Assembly: GCA_027489965.1 (NCBI GenBank)
Contig: JAIXZA010000162.1
Coordinates: 186,001-250,000, forward strand
Direction of reading: 5' to 3'
DNA: 64,000 bases
Origin: Verrucomicrobiaceae bacterium
GTDB taxonomy: Bacteria > Verrucomicrobiota > Verrucomicrobiia > Verrucomicrobiales > Verrucomicrobiaceae
Below the pieces are notes generated by a model. The model was not told where the DNA came from. It saw nothing but the letters and a program-made list of their open reading frames with translations, and did no database searches. Below, one piece after another: positions 1 to 7,620 of the stretch (positions are counted from its first letter, which is position 1; every line of letters begins with the position of its first letter). Both the position numbers and the translations under genes were made by a program.

Positions 1-368
1 TGAATGGCCACACCCGCAGACTCAGCTGCGGATAATAGCACATCGAGCAAAGTAGCCCTATGAGTGCCCGCACCATAAAGATCCTGCCCAAGTTCACTGT
101 AAGGTAAGTTGAGCAAAACGCGCCCCGAATGTGTTCGGCAATAGAGTTTGCTAATGGGTGCGATGTGAGGCAGCAACGCCTCACTTAGTCCCAACTGATG
201 TAACACGGCGAGTCCTGTGGGCTGCAAAAGAAAGCCAGCACCGACGCTTAGCTTTTTCTCAGCCCGCTCAAACAAAGTGACCTCATGTCCAGCGCGCGCG
301 AGAAAGATCGCCGCTGCCGGCCCAGCAGTGCCCGAGCCGATGATGCCAATGCGAAAAGAAGCAGACAT
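1..368 (-). CDS. FAD-dependent monooxygenase/oxidoreductase, 3' part outside window
   Basis: The reverse strand encodes an N-terminus beginning MSASFRIGIIGSGTAGPAAA, about 122 codons, which runs off the left edge. It carries a Rossmann dinucleotide-binding motif (GxGxxG written as GSGTAG) at residues 10-15, an acidic residue after the second strand (TLFER), and the GAGFLLQPTGLAVL stretch typical of the PHBH/UbiH-like flavin monooxygenase superfamily. The ORF track missed it because no stop lies inside the window. The ATG at 368 is the first start in frame that keeps the nucleotide-binding fold complete. It lies 83 bp downstream of the membrane-protein pair and could be the last gene of that unit. 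The substrate cannot be told from the N-terminal third. Confidence 0.8.
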   Translation of the reverse strand, partial: MSASFRIGIIGSGTAGPAAAIFLARAGHEVTLFERAEKKLSVGAGFLLQPTGLAVLHQLGLSEALLPHIAPISKLYCRTHSGRVLLNLPYSELGQDLYGAGTHRATLLDVLLSAAESAGVAI

Positions 369-451
369 TCCTGTTGTTCCACCGCATGACTGCTTTTAGC
401 AACAAAGGGAATCACTTTCGTCAGGGTTTAAGAGGAAATTCCACTGAGTTT

Positions 452-1186
452 TTATCGCGGCGGATTGTCTGAATCCAGGAAGTAAATCCAATGCTGCACA
501 AAGAAGCGTTTCTCAGTGGGTAGCAGTTCGTCCGCTGTGCCGATGAGCGGCCGCAGGGAAGTGGACATTTGCAGTGTGACTACGGTGAAAAGGATGATCC
601 ATAGCTTCAGGTAGCTTTTGCTTTGCAGGCCTAGACTGCCGGCCGCGTTAAGGAGCAGACGTGTGCCGAAGTACATGCCGATGACCCAAAAGATGAGGGC
701 TAAAAAGCCCATGAAACCAATGGAATCTGTTGAGGTGCTAAACACCCAGATAACCGGTGCAAAGCCGAGCATTAAGAGTCCGCTTAGTGCGACCATGCTG
801 AGCAAAACGGAGACGATTTGATGCAGGCGTGCATTCAGTCCGTCAAGGGCGCTGAAGATGTAAAGGCTCGGCAAACAAATCATCACGGCAACGATCATTC
901 CGACCGTGATTTTCAGCGGTGCCGCCCAAAGCTGGGTGCCGCCGGAGAAGCTGCCTAAAAGAAGACCAAAGACGGAGAGAGATACGATCATGATGATCAG
1001 CAGGCGTAGTGCGACAGCACTGTTTCCTGACTGACAGGCATGCAACAAACGACCTGGATGTTTGAGCAGGTTTTCCATGATGTTAGCGAGAGTCGTTGGA
1101 CCTTCCATAGGCTCGATTGCAAAGTTCGAGACTTGTTTTGGCAACGCAGATGGCGAAGCCGATTCTGGTGTGGGTTCTGTATTCAT
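452..1186 (-). CDS. Polytopic membrane protein, paralogue of the upstream gene
   Basis: The 244-residue protein has a polar N-terminus of about 60 residues followed by five or six hydrophobic spans, so it is an inner-membrane protein. Near the C-terminus it reads SLRPLIGT, and the neighbouring 1232-2023 protein has NLRPFFGN at the equivalent place before its last helix. The two therefore look like diverged paralogues. It follows that gene by 45 bp on the same strand, and the pair is probably co-transcribed from the promoter near 2040-2068. The layout resembles Yip1-like or other small integral-membrane families. I do not recognise a specific function, and there are no catalytic motifs or charged residues typical of transporters. 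Confidence 0.75.
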   Translation of the reverse strand: MNTEPTPESASPSALPKQVSNFAIEPMEGPTTLANIMENLLKHPGRLLHACQSGNSAVALRLLIIMIVSLSVFGLLLGSFSGGTQLWAAPLKITVGMIVAVMICLPSLYIFSALDGLNARLHQIVSVLLSMVALSGLLMLGFAPVIWVFSTSTDSIGFMGFLALIFWVIGMYFGTRLLLNAAGSLGLQSKSYLKLWIILFTVVTLQMSTSLRPLIGTADELLPTEKRFFVQHWIYFLDSDNPPR

Positions 1187-1231
1187 AGGGTTATGATGTT
1201 ATGGTTTATGGGATGTTTGAGCTGAGGAAAG

Positions 1232-2023
1232 TTAGCGTGCATTCAAGCGCCTTAGCGCCAAAAACATGGGCACGATGAGGGCGATCAGGAAGAGCCAGAG
1301 CATTAGACTGGTGATGGAACCGGAGGCCCCAGAAAGCATAGTCCAGACGGACTCATAAAAATTGCCATTAAAGGGATCAGCCCGCAGAAATTGAACCGGT
1401 AATTGAGGGTTCCCAAAAAAGGGACGCAGATTGTAAGAAAGCTGTGCTCCGACAAAAAGGTTGCCAGCTAGCCAAGAAATGAGCGTTCTCCAGCCGATGC
1501 TGACATTGCCGGAGAAGGTTTGGATCAGACGTAGCAGTTTGTGATTGGCCACGATGCCCGCAAAGGCAATGATGGCGGTGTTAAATAACAGAAACAGCCG
1601 ATACCAATCCGAGGCACCTGTTTGACCAGGTCGTGGTGAATCGATGACAAGAGCTATGATGATCGGGCTGAGCGAGCCAACGATGAGACCAAAGATGGCA
1701 AAGCTCATCAAGCAGGCAGTCATGGTTTGCTTAAATGACATTCCAGAGCCTAGCAACTGCCCCAACATGCCATTGATCATCCCATTCACGGCTAGAGTCA
1801 GAAAGATCAACAGGGGCATTTTTATAGCCACAAAAACACCTTGAAGTGGAGCCCTCCAAAGTCCGAGACCAAAGCCATAAGCCGCACATCCGGCGATGAT
1901 CGCCAGGATCAGTGGAGCCGCCGAATGGACAGTCAACGGCTCACGTAACCAAGCCGCTAATAGCGCAGGCTCACCACGTGCCAAAGTCTTCAGCTTGGAA
2001 AGAATGGCGGCTGGCGATCTCAT
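1232..2023 (-). CDS. Polytopic membrane protein under palindromic operator control
   Basis: The ORF track extends this gene to 2068, but the ATG at 2023 (MRSPAAIL) is preferred. A near-consensus promoter (TTGACA, 17 bp, TATAAC) occupies 2040-2068, so the first 15 codons of the longer ORF would be promoter DNA. The resulting 263-residue protein has about six transmembrane spans and ends in LALRRLNAR. The motif NLRPFFGN and the following FYESVW are shared in position with the downstream paralogue. With transcription starting near 2033, the leader is only about 10 nt and has no Shine-Dalgarno sequence. Function is unknown. A stress- or ligand-controlled membrane module is an inference from the operator structure. 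Confidence 0.75.
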   Translation of the reverse strand: MRSPAAILSKLKTLARGEPALLAAWLREPLTVHSAAPLILAIIAGCAAYGFGLGLWRAPLQGVFVAIKMPLLIFLTLAVNGMINGMLGQLLGSGMSFKQTMTACLMSFAIFGLIVGSLSPIIIALVIDSPRPGQTGASDWYRLFLLFNTAIIAFAGIVANHKLLRLIQTFSGNVSIGWRTLISWLAGNLFVGAQLSYNLRPFFGNPQLPVQFLRADPFNGNFYESVWTMLSGASGSITSLMLWLFLIALIVPMFLALRRLNAR

Positions 2024-2044
2024 AACTTTGTTGTGCAAAGTTAT
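2022..2044. promoter_or_regulatory. Operator O2: ATAACTTTG-N5-CAAAGTTAT palindrome over -10 and start codon
   Basis: There is a perfect 9-bp inverted repeat with a 5-base spacer (TTGTG). It shares the ACTTTG-N5-CAAAGT core with the neighbouring palindrome and spans from the -10 element to the initiator ATG. No regulator gene lies next to it within the window, so the cognate DNA-binding protein would act in trans. Confidence 0.65.
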
Positions 2045-2068
2045 ATACTTTGTGAAACAAAGTGTCAA
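2040..2068 (-). promoter_or_regulatory. Sigma70-type promoter for the membrane-protein operon
   Basis: On the minus strand TTGACA (2068-2063) is separated by exactly 17 bp from TATAAC (2045-2040), a 6/6 and a 5/6 match to the consensus. Transcription would start near 2033, about 10 nt before the ATG at 2023. The -35/-10 spacer is almost wholly filled by one palindrome, and the -10 is overlapped by a second, so repressor binding would block RNA polymerase directly. Confidence 0.7.
2047..2063. promoter_or_regulatory. Operator O1: ACTTTG-N5-CAAAGT palindrome in the promoter spacer
   Basis: The plus strand reads ACTTTGTGAAACAAAGT, a perfect inverted repeat with 7-bp arms around GAA (equivalently ACTTTG-N5-CAAAGT). 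It sits between the -35 and -10 elements. Its centre (2055) is 22 bp from the centre of the second palindrome, about two helical turns, so two dimers would bind the same face. Confidence 0.65.
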
Positions 2069-2255
2069 GACAAATAGATTTGAACACAGTTTCTGAAGCC
2101 GTGGTCAAAGCAGGCCACTCACAAAACCATCAAAAACGAACGAGAATTTAGTTATACTTCGCCGGCCGTTTGCTTGCTTATAAAAAAACTTGCGGAGTAA
2201 AGACTTAATAAAGAATTTAAATCGACAGAGTTCGTTAGGCCATGAGATAGAATGT

Positions 2256-2381
2256 TTACTGCAATGGAGTCGGACGCGAGGTCTGGAAGCCATAGGCCGG
2301 AATATTTCCTTTAGGGCTTTTGCAGGAAACGACCAAGAGAGAAGAGGCCACGATAAGGACGAGTGTGATGAGGGTTTTCAT
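2256..2381 (-). CDS. Small lipoprotein, 41 residues (not in ORF track)
   Basis: The reverse strand encodes a 41-residue protein starting MKTLITLVLIVASSLL and followed by VVSC. This is a positively charged start, a hydrophobic core and a lipobox with Cys at residue 20, after which only a short polar tail (KSPKGNIPAYG...) remains. The arrangement matches signal peptidase II substrates of entericidin size. It lies 49 bp downstream of pabB on the same strand. No good ribosome-binding site is visible upstream of the ATG, so translation initiation may be weak or leaderless. The call rests on the clean signal peptide and lipobox. Function is unknown. Confidence 0.55.
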   Translation of the reverse strand: MKTLITLVLIVASSLLVVSCKSPKGNIPAYGFQTSRPTPLQ

Positions 2382-2430
2382 GACTAGGAGTGACCGTGAG
2401 CGAGATGACAGCAAACGCAAGTCCAAGCTA

Positions 2431-3705
2431 TTAGGACCATGCTTTCAAAAGGCCAGACGCCTTGTGCAGCGTTTCCTCCCATTCACGCTCGGGAATGCTG
2501 TCAGCGACGATGCCAGAGCCGACATGAAAGCAAATCTGATCTTTATGTTTGACGGCTGTGCGGATGGCAATGTTCCACTGGCTGGTGCCATCAAAACCGA
2601 AGTAACCTATAGCGCCGGTATAGAGACCGCGCGGATGGGTTTCAAGCTCGCTGATGATTTCAAGTGCCCGCTTTTTCGGTGCACCACTGATACTGCCGCC
2701 TGGGAAACAGGCGCGGAAGGCATGGGCGTGATTGATCTCAGGTCTTAAGGTGCCAGTGACGGTTGAAACGAGATGGTAGACCTGTGCAAAGCATTCGACA
2801 CGCCAGAGATCAGGTGTCTGTACGCTACCGAACTCGCATACTTGGCCTAAATCATTCCTTTCAAGATCGGTAATCATGAGCAGTTCAGCGCGTTCTTTGT
2901 CGCAAGCAAGAAGATCGCGGGCCGATTGGGCATCCCGATGCAAATCATCGGCAAATCTGGGTCGTGTTCCTTTGATGGGTCGGGTGGTGATGTTGCGGCC
3001 TGACATTTTGAGAAACAATTCAGGGGATGCTGAAAAGATGGTCGTCCCAGCCTGATTCAAACAAGCAGCATATGGTGCCGGAGAGATTTGTCGGAGGCGC
3101 TCGTAAACAGCGAGAATGCTGGCTTCTTCTGCCCAATGAGCTAGCCAAGGATACGAAAGATTGACCTGATAAATGTCCCCTGCGGTGATATAATGCTGGG
3201 CGGCTTTCACACGGCTCAAGAATTCTTGCCGAGAGACCCGTGGCTCAAAGGGAAGAGAAGTGATTGATGGCGCTGGAGAGATGGAGCCAGCCTTAGGCAG
3301 ATCAAAATGACCTGTTTCAAACCAAGAACCAGAGGCATGATCATACTTCAGGACAGCTGGATAAAGCCCAAGCTGAAAGAGTCCGTCAAAATTGACCCAG
3401 CCAAACAATCCTCCCGTTCTTCCCTTTGATTGGCCATTTTCAAGAGCCTCCACCACTTTAGACCAATCCTGATCAATGTGGCCAGATAGTAAAAAACTAG
3501 GCTGAGCGGTGAGATAAGAGTAAGAACCTGGTTCAGAAGTGGCGGTGTCTAGCCATATGAATCCTTCATTTTCAGCCAATTGAGCGGCCATTTGAGATGG
3601 CGTTAAGGCTGAAGAAAGGGGAATCCAGCCGCTTTGGCTCACTGGGTCTTCCTCGGATGCAGCAGAAAGCTGAGCAAGAGAATGGGAGGAAGAGTTTTGG
3701 AGCAT
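2431..3705 (-). CDS. pabB: Aminodeoxychorismate synthase component I (PabB)
   Basis: This 424-residue chorismate-binding enzyme makes 4-amino-4-deoxychorismate from chorismate and ammonia for folate synthesis. The C-terminal two thirds carry the family blocks SASPELFLK (225-233), PIKGTRPR (243-250), LERNDLGQVCE, and CFPGGSISGAPKKRALEII. The lysine in PIKGT (K245) is the nucleophile that marks PabB. TrpE has alanine there (PIAGT), so anthranilate synthase is ruled out. The N-terminal region is shorter and more variable, as usual. No pabA or pabC is adjacent. The gene starts very close to the divergent gene on the plus strand, so their promoters must overlap. Confidence 0.9.
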   Translation of the reverse strand: MLQNSSSHSLAQLSAASEEDPVSQSGWIPLSSALTPSQMAAQLAENEGFIWLDTATSEPGSYSYLTAQPSFLLSGHIDQDWSKVVEALENGQSKGRTGGLFGWVNFDGLFQLGLYPAVLKYDHASGSWFETGHFDLPKAGSISPAPSITSLPFEPRVSRQEFLSRVKAAQHYITAGDIYQVNLSYPWLAHWAEEASILAVYERLRQISPAPYAACLNQAGTTIFSASPELFLKMSGRNITTRPIKGTRPRFADDLHRDAQSARDLLACDKERAELLMITDLERNDLGQVCEFGSVQTPDLWRVECFAQVYHLVSTVTGTLRPEINHAHAFRACFPGGSISGAPKKRALEIISELETHPRGLYTGAIGYFGFDGTSQWNIAIRTAVKHKDQICFHVGSGIVADSIPEREWEETLHKASGLLKAWS

Positions 3706-3756
3706 TGACAGTATGGAGTGTGGACCGTACCATACGATTTTCCTGCGGCAATCGGC

Positions 3757-4944
3757 ATGGCTTTCCCATTCTCCATTTTCAACGCTGATCGGGGCCGTGC
3801 AAGTCAGACGGCTCTTGGGATCCTATGCGCGCTTGTCCTCCTGCAAATGGGTTTAATGGCGCGCTTGTTATTGAAGGATGCTCCAATTGTCTCGAAAGAG
3901 CAGATCCCCGTAGCATCGCCAGGCTGGACTGCCCCGCCAGTGACGATCAGTCCACCTCCGGTGGGTCAGTTGGCTGCGTCCCCTGCTACTGCACCAGCGA
4001 CTAGCGCGCCCACGCCAGGCTTTGGGCCTCCACCCATTGGTAGCTTTCAAGCTCCGACGGCACCTGCTCCAGCGCCCACGTTTACTGCGCCACTAGCCTA
4101 TTCAAAACCTGCGGCAGCAATTCCGGCACCCGCGATAGCAAAGTCTGCTCCGGCGCCGAACAAAGGGAGCGATTCGGCTTCCAATATGCCCTTAACAGAA
4201 ATGGTGGATCTAGCAAAACAAGTGCGTGGTCTAGGAGACATGCAGGGTGCTTTGGAAGTGTTGAAACGAGCTGATCTGCAATATCCGGCATCTCCAGAAG
4301 TGATGTCCGAGACGGCTCAGTGCTATGAGCAAATGGGCTTGGGAGAGAAAGCTTCGACGCTGTGGATGCAGCTGGCCGGCATGGATGCCGTGCGTTCGGC
4401 TGGCTTTGGTGACCTGGCCAAACGTAAGCTCAAGGCTACGACGGGCTTGGACACGGCGGTTGCTCCGACAAGTGACTTTGCGCCGAAGATGTTATCTTTG
4501 GGCGCATGTCAGGCCAATCGTGATCTCTCAGTCAGCAATGGAGAAAAAGTCGTTCTGCGAGTTCCCATTTTGCGTCAGGGTAATGCGGTAATCGATCCTT
4601 CACAGGTCGATATTGATGTGTATTTTTTTGACCGAGTGAATGGCGAGAAAGTTGCCCAAACCATTGCCGATGAACCGCTCTCCACCTGGGGTGCGTTGCC
4701 AGTGGATTGGAGCGGTGTGGGTGAAGAGCCGCTCGATGTCGCCTATTTTCTGCCGGCATTGACGCCGGGTGAGATTGCAGCTCACGGACGCCGTTCCTAT
4801 CACGGCTACGTGGTCCGCCTCTACTACCAGCATAAGCTTCAAGATGTCGCCGCCGAGCCGCGTGACCTTTTGGACTTTGGTTCACACTCTGCCCCGACCG
4901 TGCCGGGCGGCGTGAATCCGCTGCTTCCACCCGTAACGAACTGA
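3757..4944 (+). CDS. Membrane-anchored protein with Pro/Ala-rich linker and TPR-like region
   Basis: The ORF opens at 3718, but the ATG at 3757 (MAFPFSIFNADRGR) is preferred because 3718 leaves only 12 bp to the divergent pabB start. A single transmembrane helix (GILCALVLLQMGLMARLLL) near residues 20-38 is followed by a long Pro/Ala/Thr-rich linker to about residue 130. Next comes a helical repeat segment (MVDLAKQVRGLGDMQGALEVL..., QCYEQMGLGEKASTLW) resembling tetratricopeptide repeats. The C-terminal part is a beta-rich domain of unknown type. It is the first gene of a four-gene signalling run, 21 bp before the pseudokinase fusion, so a scaffold or sensor role at the membrane is likely. Function is inferred only from context. 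Confidence 0.7.
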   Translation: MAFPFSIFNADRGRASQTALGILCALVLLQMGLMARLLLKDAPIVSKEQIPVASPGWTAPPVTISPPPVGQLAASPATAPATSAPTPGFGPPPIGSFQAPTAPAPAPTFTAPLAYSKPAAAIPAPAIAKSAPAPNKGSDSASNMPLTEMVDLAKQVRGLGDMQGALEVLKRADLQYPASPEVMSETAQCYEQMGLGEKASTLWMQLAGMDAVRSAGFGDLAKRKLKATTGLDTAVAPTSDFAPKMLSLGACQANRDLSVSNGEKVVLRVPILRQGNAVIDPSQVDIDVYFFDRVNGEKVAQTIADEPLSTWGALPVDWSGVGEEPLDVAYFLPALTPGEIAAHGRRSYHGYVVRLYYQHKLQDVAAEPRDLLDFGSHSAPTVPGGVNPLLPPVTN

Positions 4945-4965
4945 CGGCCTGCCCAGCAAGCCAAG

Positions 4966-6942
4966 ATGACCATTCTTTTTCTCGATTCTCAAACCACCAC
5001 TCGTGCAGAACGCTCCAGTGCCCTTAGCCGTCAGCTCGATTGGGATGTCACCACTGTGGCATCCCTCGCCGAGGCCCGTACCTGGCTGGCACAAACGAAG
5101 ACGCTCGATCTCCTGATCACAGAAGCCATCATTGATGCGCAAAATAGCGGCTTCGACTTACGTGATGCTGCACTAGCTCGCTTTCCAGAAGCGCGCGTGC
5201 TTTTCACCACACGTTATGATCTCAAAGGTTATGAGGCCAGCATCGCTGGCTGGCCAGTGCTACAGGACGCGCCTTATTCCGTTGGGAAGCTCATGATCAA
5301 AGCTCAGGCTGCTATGGAAAGCGCCGCGCCGACAGAGGCCTTACAAGCTGAGCCGCCTGCCTTTTTAGCACCAGGTACCATGCTAGGCAATTATCAGGTC
5401 CTGGAAAGGCTAACCTTAGAGAACGAATCTGAAACCTACCGCGCCATTCAAGTGACGGTGCAGCGCCCAGTGGCCTTGGTTTTGATGAGGCCTGAATTAC
5501 TCAGTCAGGTTGATTTGGTCGAGAATTTTAAAGCCCGCGAGCGCTTAAAAGCTTCCGTTTCGCATCCTCGTATAGCACCGCTTTATGAGGCAGGATCGGT
5601 GAATGGATACCTATTTTATACGCGTGAGTTGCCGCGTGGCCGAAGCTTGGACGAGATCTATGAGGCGGGCGAGACCCTTTCAGAACGACAAATCACGGAA
5701 CTCATCTATGGCGTCGCTGAAGCGATGGATTATGCCGTCGAACGTGGCTGCAATCATCGTCGTCTGAATGAGCGTGACATCTTTATCGATGCTGAAAATC
5801 AAGCAAGCATCGTGAATGTGTTCCGCCCAGGCGATAGACGCACGCGTGATCCAAAAGAAGAAGTCGCAGCCCTCATGCGCATGGTTGCACCCTTAGCTAG
5901 CGAAGGAAAAGCTCGAGGTCTGGTAACATCGCTCATTTCAGAATCTCGGGATTGGACTGGTATCTTGGAAGCTCTCGATGAAGTCCGTGATGCCATGAGA
6001 GATCGATCGATCATGCGTCGGATCGAGAAAGAAGAAATCTCACCTCAAGGAACAAGCGGTGCCCCATGGTGGCTTTGGACAATCGCTATTGCCTCATTGT
6101 TTGTGGTTTTTGGACTTGGTAATTTTATTGGTAAAGTGACTCCGACAACGACCACGAAATTGTCGATTACGAGTCAGGAAATGATCGCTATTCCTGCTGG
6201 ACCCTTTCAATATCAAAAGAAAGAACGACGTAACTTACCAGCTTTCTGGATCAGTCGCGATGAAGTGACCATCCATCAATATGCAGAGTTTTTGGCCGCG
6301 TTGAAGAAGCAACCGAACGCCAATTTCGATCATCCCGATCAACCGAAAACAAAGATCAGTCACACACCACCGAAGTGGACTGAAACCTACGCCGCGGCGA
6401 AGGCTGGCAGCACCTTTAACGGCCAAGTCATGAGTCTAAACACTCCTGTTACTCAGGTGGATTGGTGGGATGCTTACGCCTATGCAAAGTGGAAGGGTCA
6501 ACGTCTTCCGACCGAAGAAGAATGGGAAAAAGCGGCTCGTGGCGATAAAGGTTTGCTCTTTCCCTGGGGAGATCAACCCTCCAAAGACAACGCCAATCTG
6601 GGTGATGATTATGACGCCAACGGCACCAAAGGTGGAAACAAAGATGGTTATAATTTATGGGCACCCACGGACCGTAATTCTGAAGACATCAGTCCCTATG
6701 GCATCCGAGACATGGCGGGCAACGTCTCTGAGTGGACAGCTAGTGAGTTTAAGAATGAGCCGTGGCCCGCGCACCCCGATTACCCTGACTTGAGAGTTCC
6801 GGTCGTTCGCGGTGGCCACTTCGCTCTAAAAAGTAATAACGATTTACTCACTGCACGTTTCTTTGCTGAATCAGCTAATGAAACAACCCTTGCGCGCGGT
6901 TTTAGAACAGTGAGCGATACCGCACCTGTAGGACGTAAGTAA
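4966..6942 (+). CDS. Receiver-like / pseudokinase / FGE-sulfatase-like fusion protein
   Basis: The 658-residue protein has four parts. Residues 1-120 resemble a response-regulator receiver fold (LFLDSQ..., LDLLITEA). Residues 140-340 are a protein-kinase-like fold (LGNYQVLERLTL). A transmembrane helix lies at 366-388. Residues 405-650 form a formylglycine-generating-enzyme-like (SUMF1) domain with MIAIPAGPF, TQVDWWDAYAYAKWKGQRLPTEEEWEKAARG and NVSEWT. The kinase part looks inactive: the ATP-site lysine position reads VALVLM, HRDLKPxN is replaced by HRRLNERD, and DFG is replaced by NVF. The FGE part contains no cysteine pair, so it cannot be a true formylglycine generator and is more likely a ligand-binding or structural version. 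It is followed after 4 bp by a response regulator, which suggests a signalling role. Confidence 0.85.
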   Translation: MTILFLDSQTTTRAERSSALSRQLDWDVTTVASLAEARTWLAQTKTLDLLITEAIIDAQNSGFDLRDAALARFPEARVLFTTRYDLKGYEASIAGWPVLQDAPYSVGKLMIKAQAAMESAAPTEALQAEPPAFLAPGTMLGNYQVLERLTLENESETYRAIQVTVQRPVALVLMRPELLSQVDLVENFKARERLKASVSHPRIAPLYEAGSVNGYLFYTRELPRGRSLDEIYEAGETLSERQITELIYGVAEAMDYAVERGCNHRRLNERDIFIDAENQASIVNVFRPGDRRTRDPKEEVAALMRMVAPLASEGKARGLVTSLISESRDWTGILEALDEVRDAMRDRSIMRRIEKEEISPQGTSGAPWWLWTIAIASLFVVFGLGNFIGKVTPTTTTKLSITSQEMIAIPAGPFQYQKKERRNLPAFWISRDEVTIHQYAEFLAALKKQPNANFDHPDQPKTKISHTPPKWTETYAAAKAGSTFNGQVMSLNTPVTQVDWWDAYAYAKWKGQRLPTEEEWEKAARGDKGLLFPWGDQPSKDNANLGDDYDANGTKGGNKDGYNLWAPTDRNSEDISPYGIRDMAGNVSEWTASEFKNEPWPAHPDYPDLRVPVVRGGHFALKSNNDLLTARFFAESANETTLARGFRTVSDTAPVGRK

Positions 6943-6946
6943 TTGC

Positions 6947-7588
6947 ATGGCCACTAAACCGACGACCATCATGCTAGCCGATGACCATGCCGTGGTGCGT
7001 CAAGGCTTCCGCATGATCCTCGCTGCTCAGTGGGATATGGAAGTCGTCGCCGAAGTTTCCAATGGCCGTGAGGCGGTAGAGAAAGCCGAGGAACTCCAGC
7101 CTGATGTCTGTGTGATGGATGTGACGATGCCAGAGCTCAATGGCATTGAGGCGACTCGGCGGCTCACCAAGGTATCACCAAAGACGCGCGTCTTAGCGCT
7201 CTCGATGCATAAGGACAGCGTCTATGTGCGGGAGATCCTGCGGGCTGGAGCAAAGGGCTATCTGCTCAAAGATAGCAGCGAGACAGACTTCTTGAAGGCC
7301 GTGCGGGCGATAGCCCAGGGTAAAGGCTATCTCAGCCCAGAAGTCAGTGATGCTGTTTTAGAGGATTACCGCAAACATGTCACTAACCCTATTGACCTGC
7401 TTTCCACTCGTGAGCGTGAAGTGCTGCAAATGATTGCGGAGAGTAAGACGAATAAGGACATTGCCAATACTCTGAACTTGAGCGTTTACACCGTTGAAGC
7501 CCATCGTGGCCGCATCATGGAAAAGTTGAATTTGCACAGCATCGGCGAGCTCGTGCGTTTTTCTGTCCGCAATGGCTTGATCGATTGA
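6947..7588 (+). CDS. NarL/FixJ-family response regulator
   Basis: The 213-residue two-domain regulator has a receiver domain at residues 7-125 with acidic pocket ADDH (11-14), phospho-acceptor D58 in CVMDVTMP, the conserved S/T in LALSMHK, and K in YLLKDSS. A LuxR-type helix-turn-helix follows at 148-213 (LSTREREVLQMIAESKTNKDIANTLNLSVYTVEAHRGRIMEKL). The gene sits 4 bp after the pseudokinase fusion and 32 bp before its probable partner kinase, so the three form one operon. Its DNA targets are not evident from the window. Confidence 0.93.
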   Translation: MATKPTTIMLADDHAVVRQGFRMILAAQWDMEVVAEVSNGREAVEKAEELQPDVCVMDVTMPELNGIEATRRLTKVSPKTRVLALSMHKDSVYVREILRAGAKGYLLKDSSETDFLKAVRAIAQGKGYLSPEVSDAVLEDYRKHVTNPIDLLSTREREVLQMIAESKTNKDIANTLNLSVYTVEAHRGRIMEKLNLHSIGELVRFSVRNGLID

Positions 7589-7620
7589 GGCTTTAATTCG
7601 CCTAGCAAGGCCAACATCCG

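Noticed and set aside
2105-2293. Minus-strand ORF of 62 codons between the lipoprotein and membrane genes
   Set aside because: It overlaps the lipoprotein gene, is rich in Phe, Arg and Ser, and lacks any domain or start signal.
2431-3705. TrpE instead of PabB
   Set aside because: The nucleophile motif is PIKGT, not PIAGT, and no tryptophan-pathway genes are adjacent.
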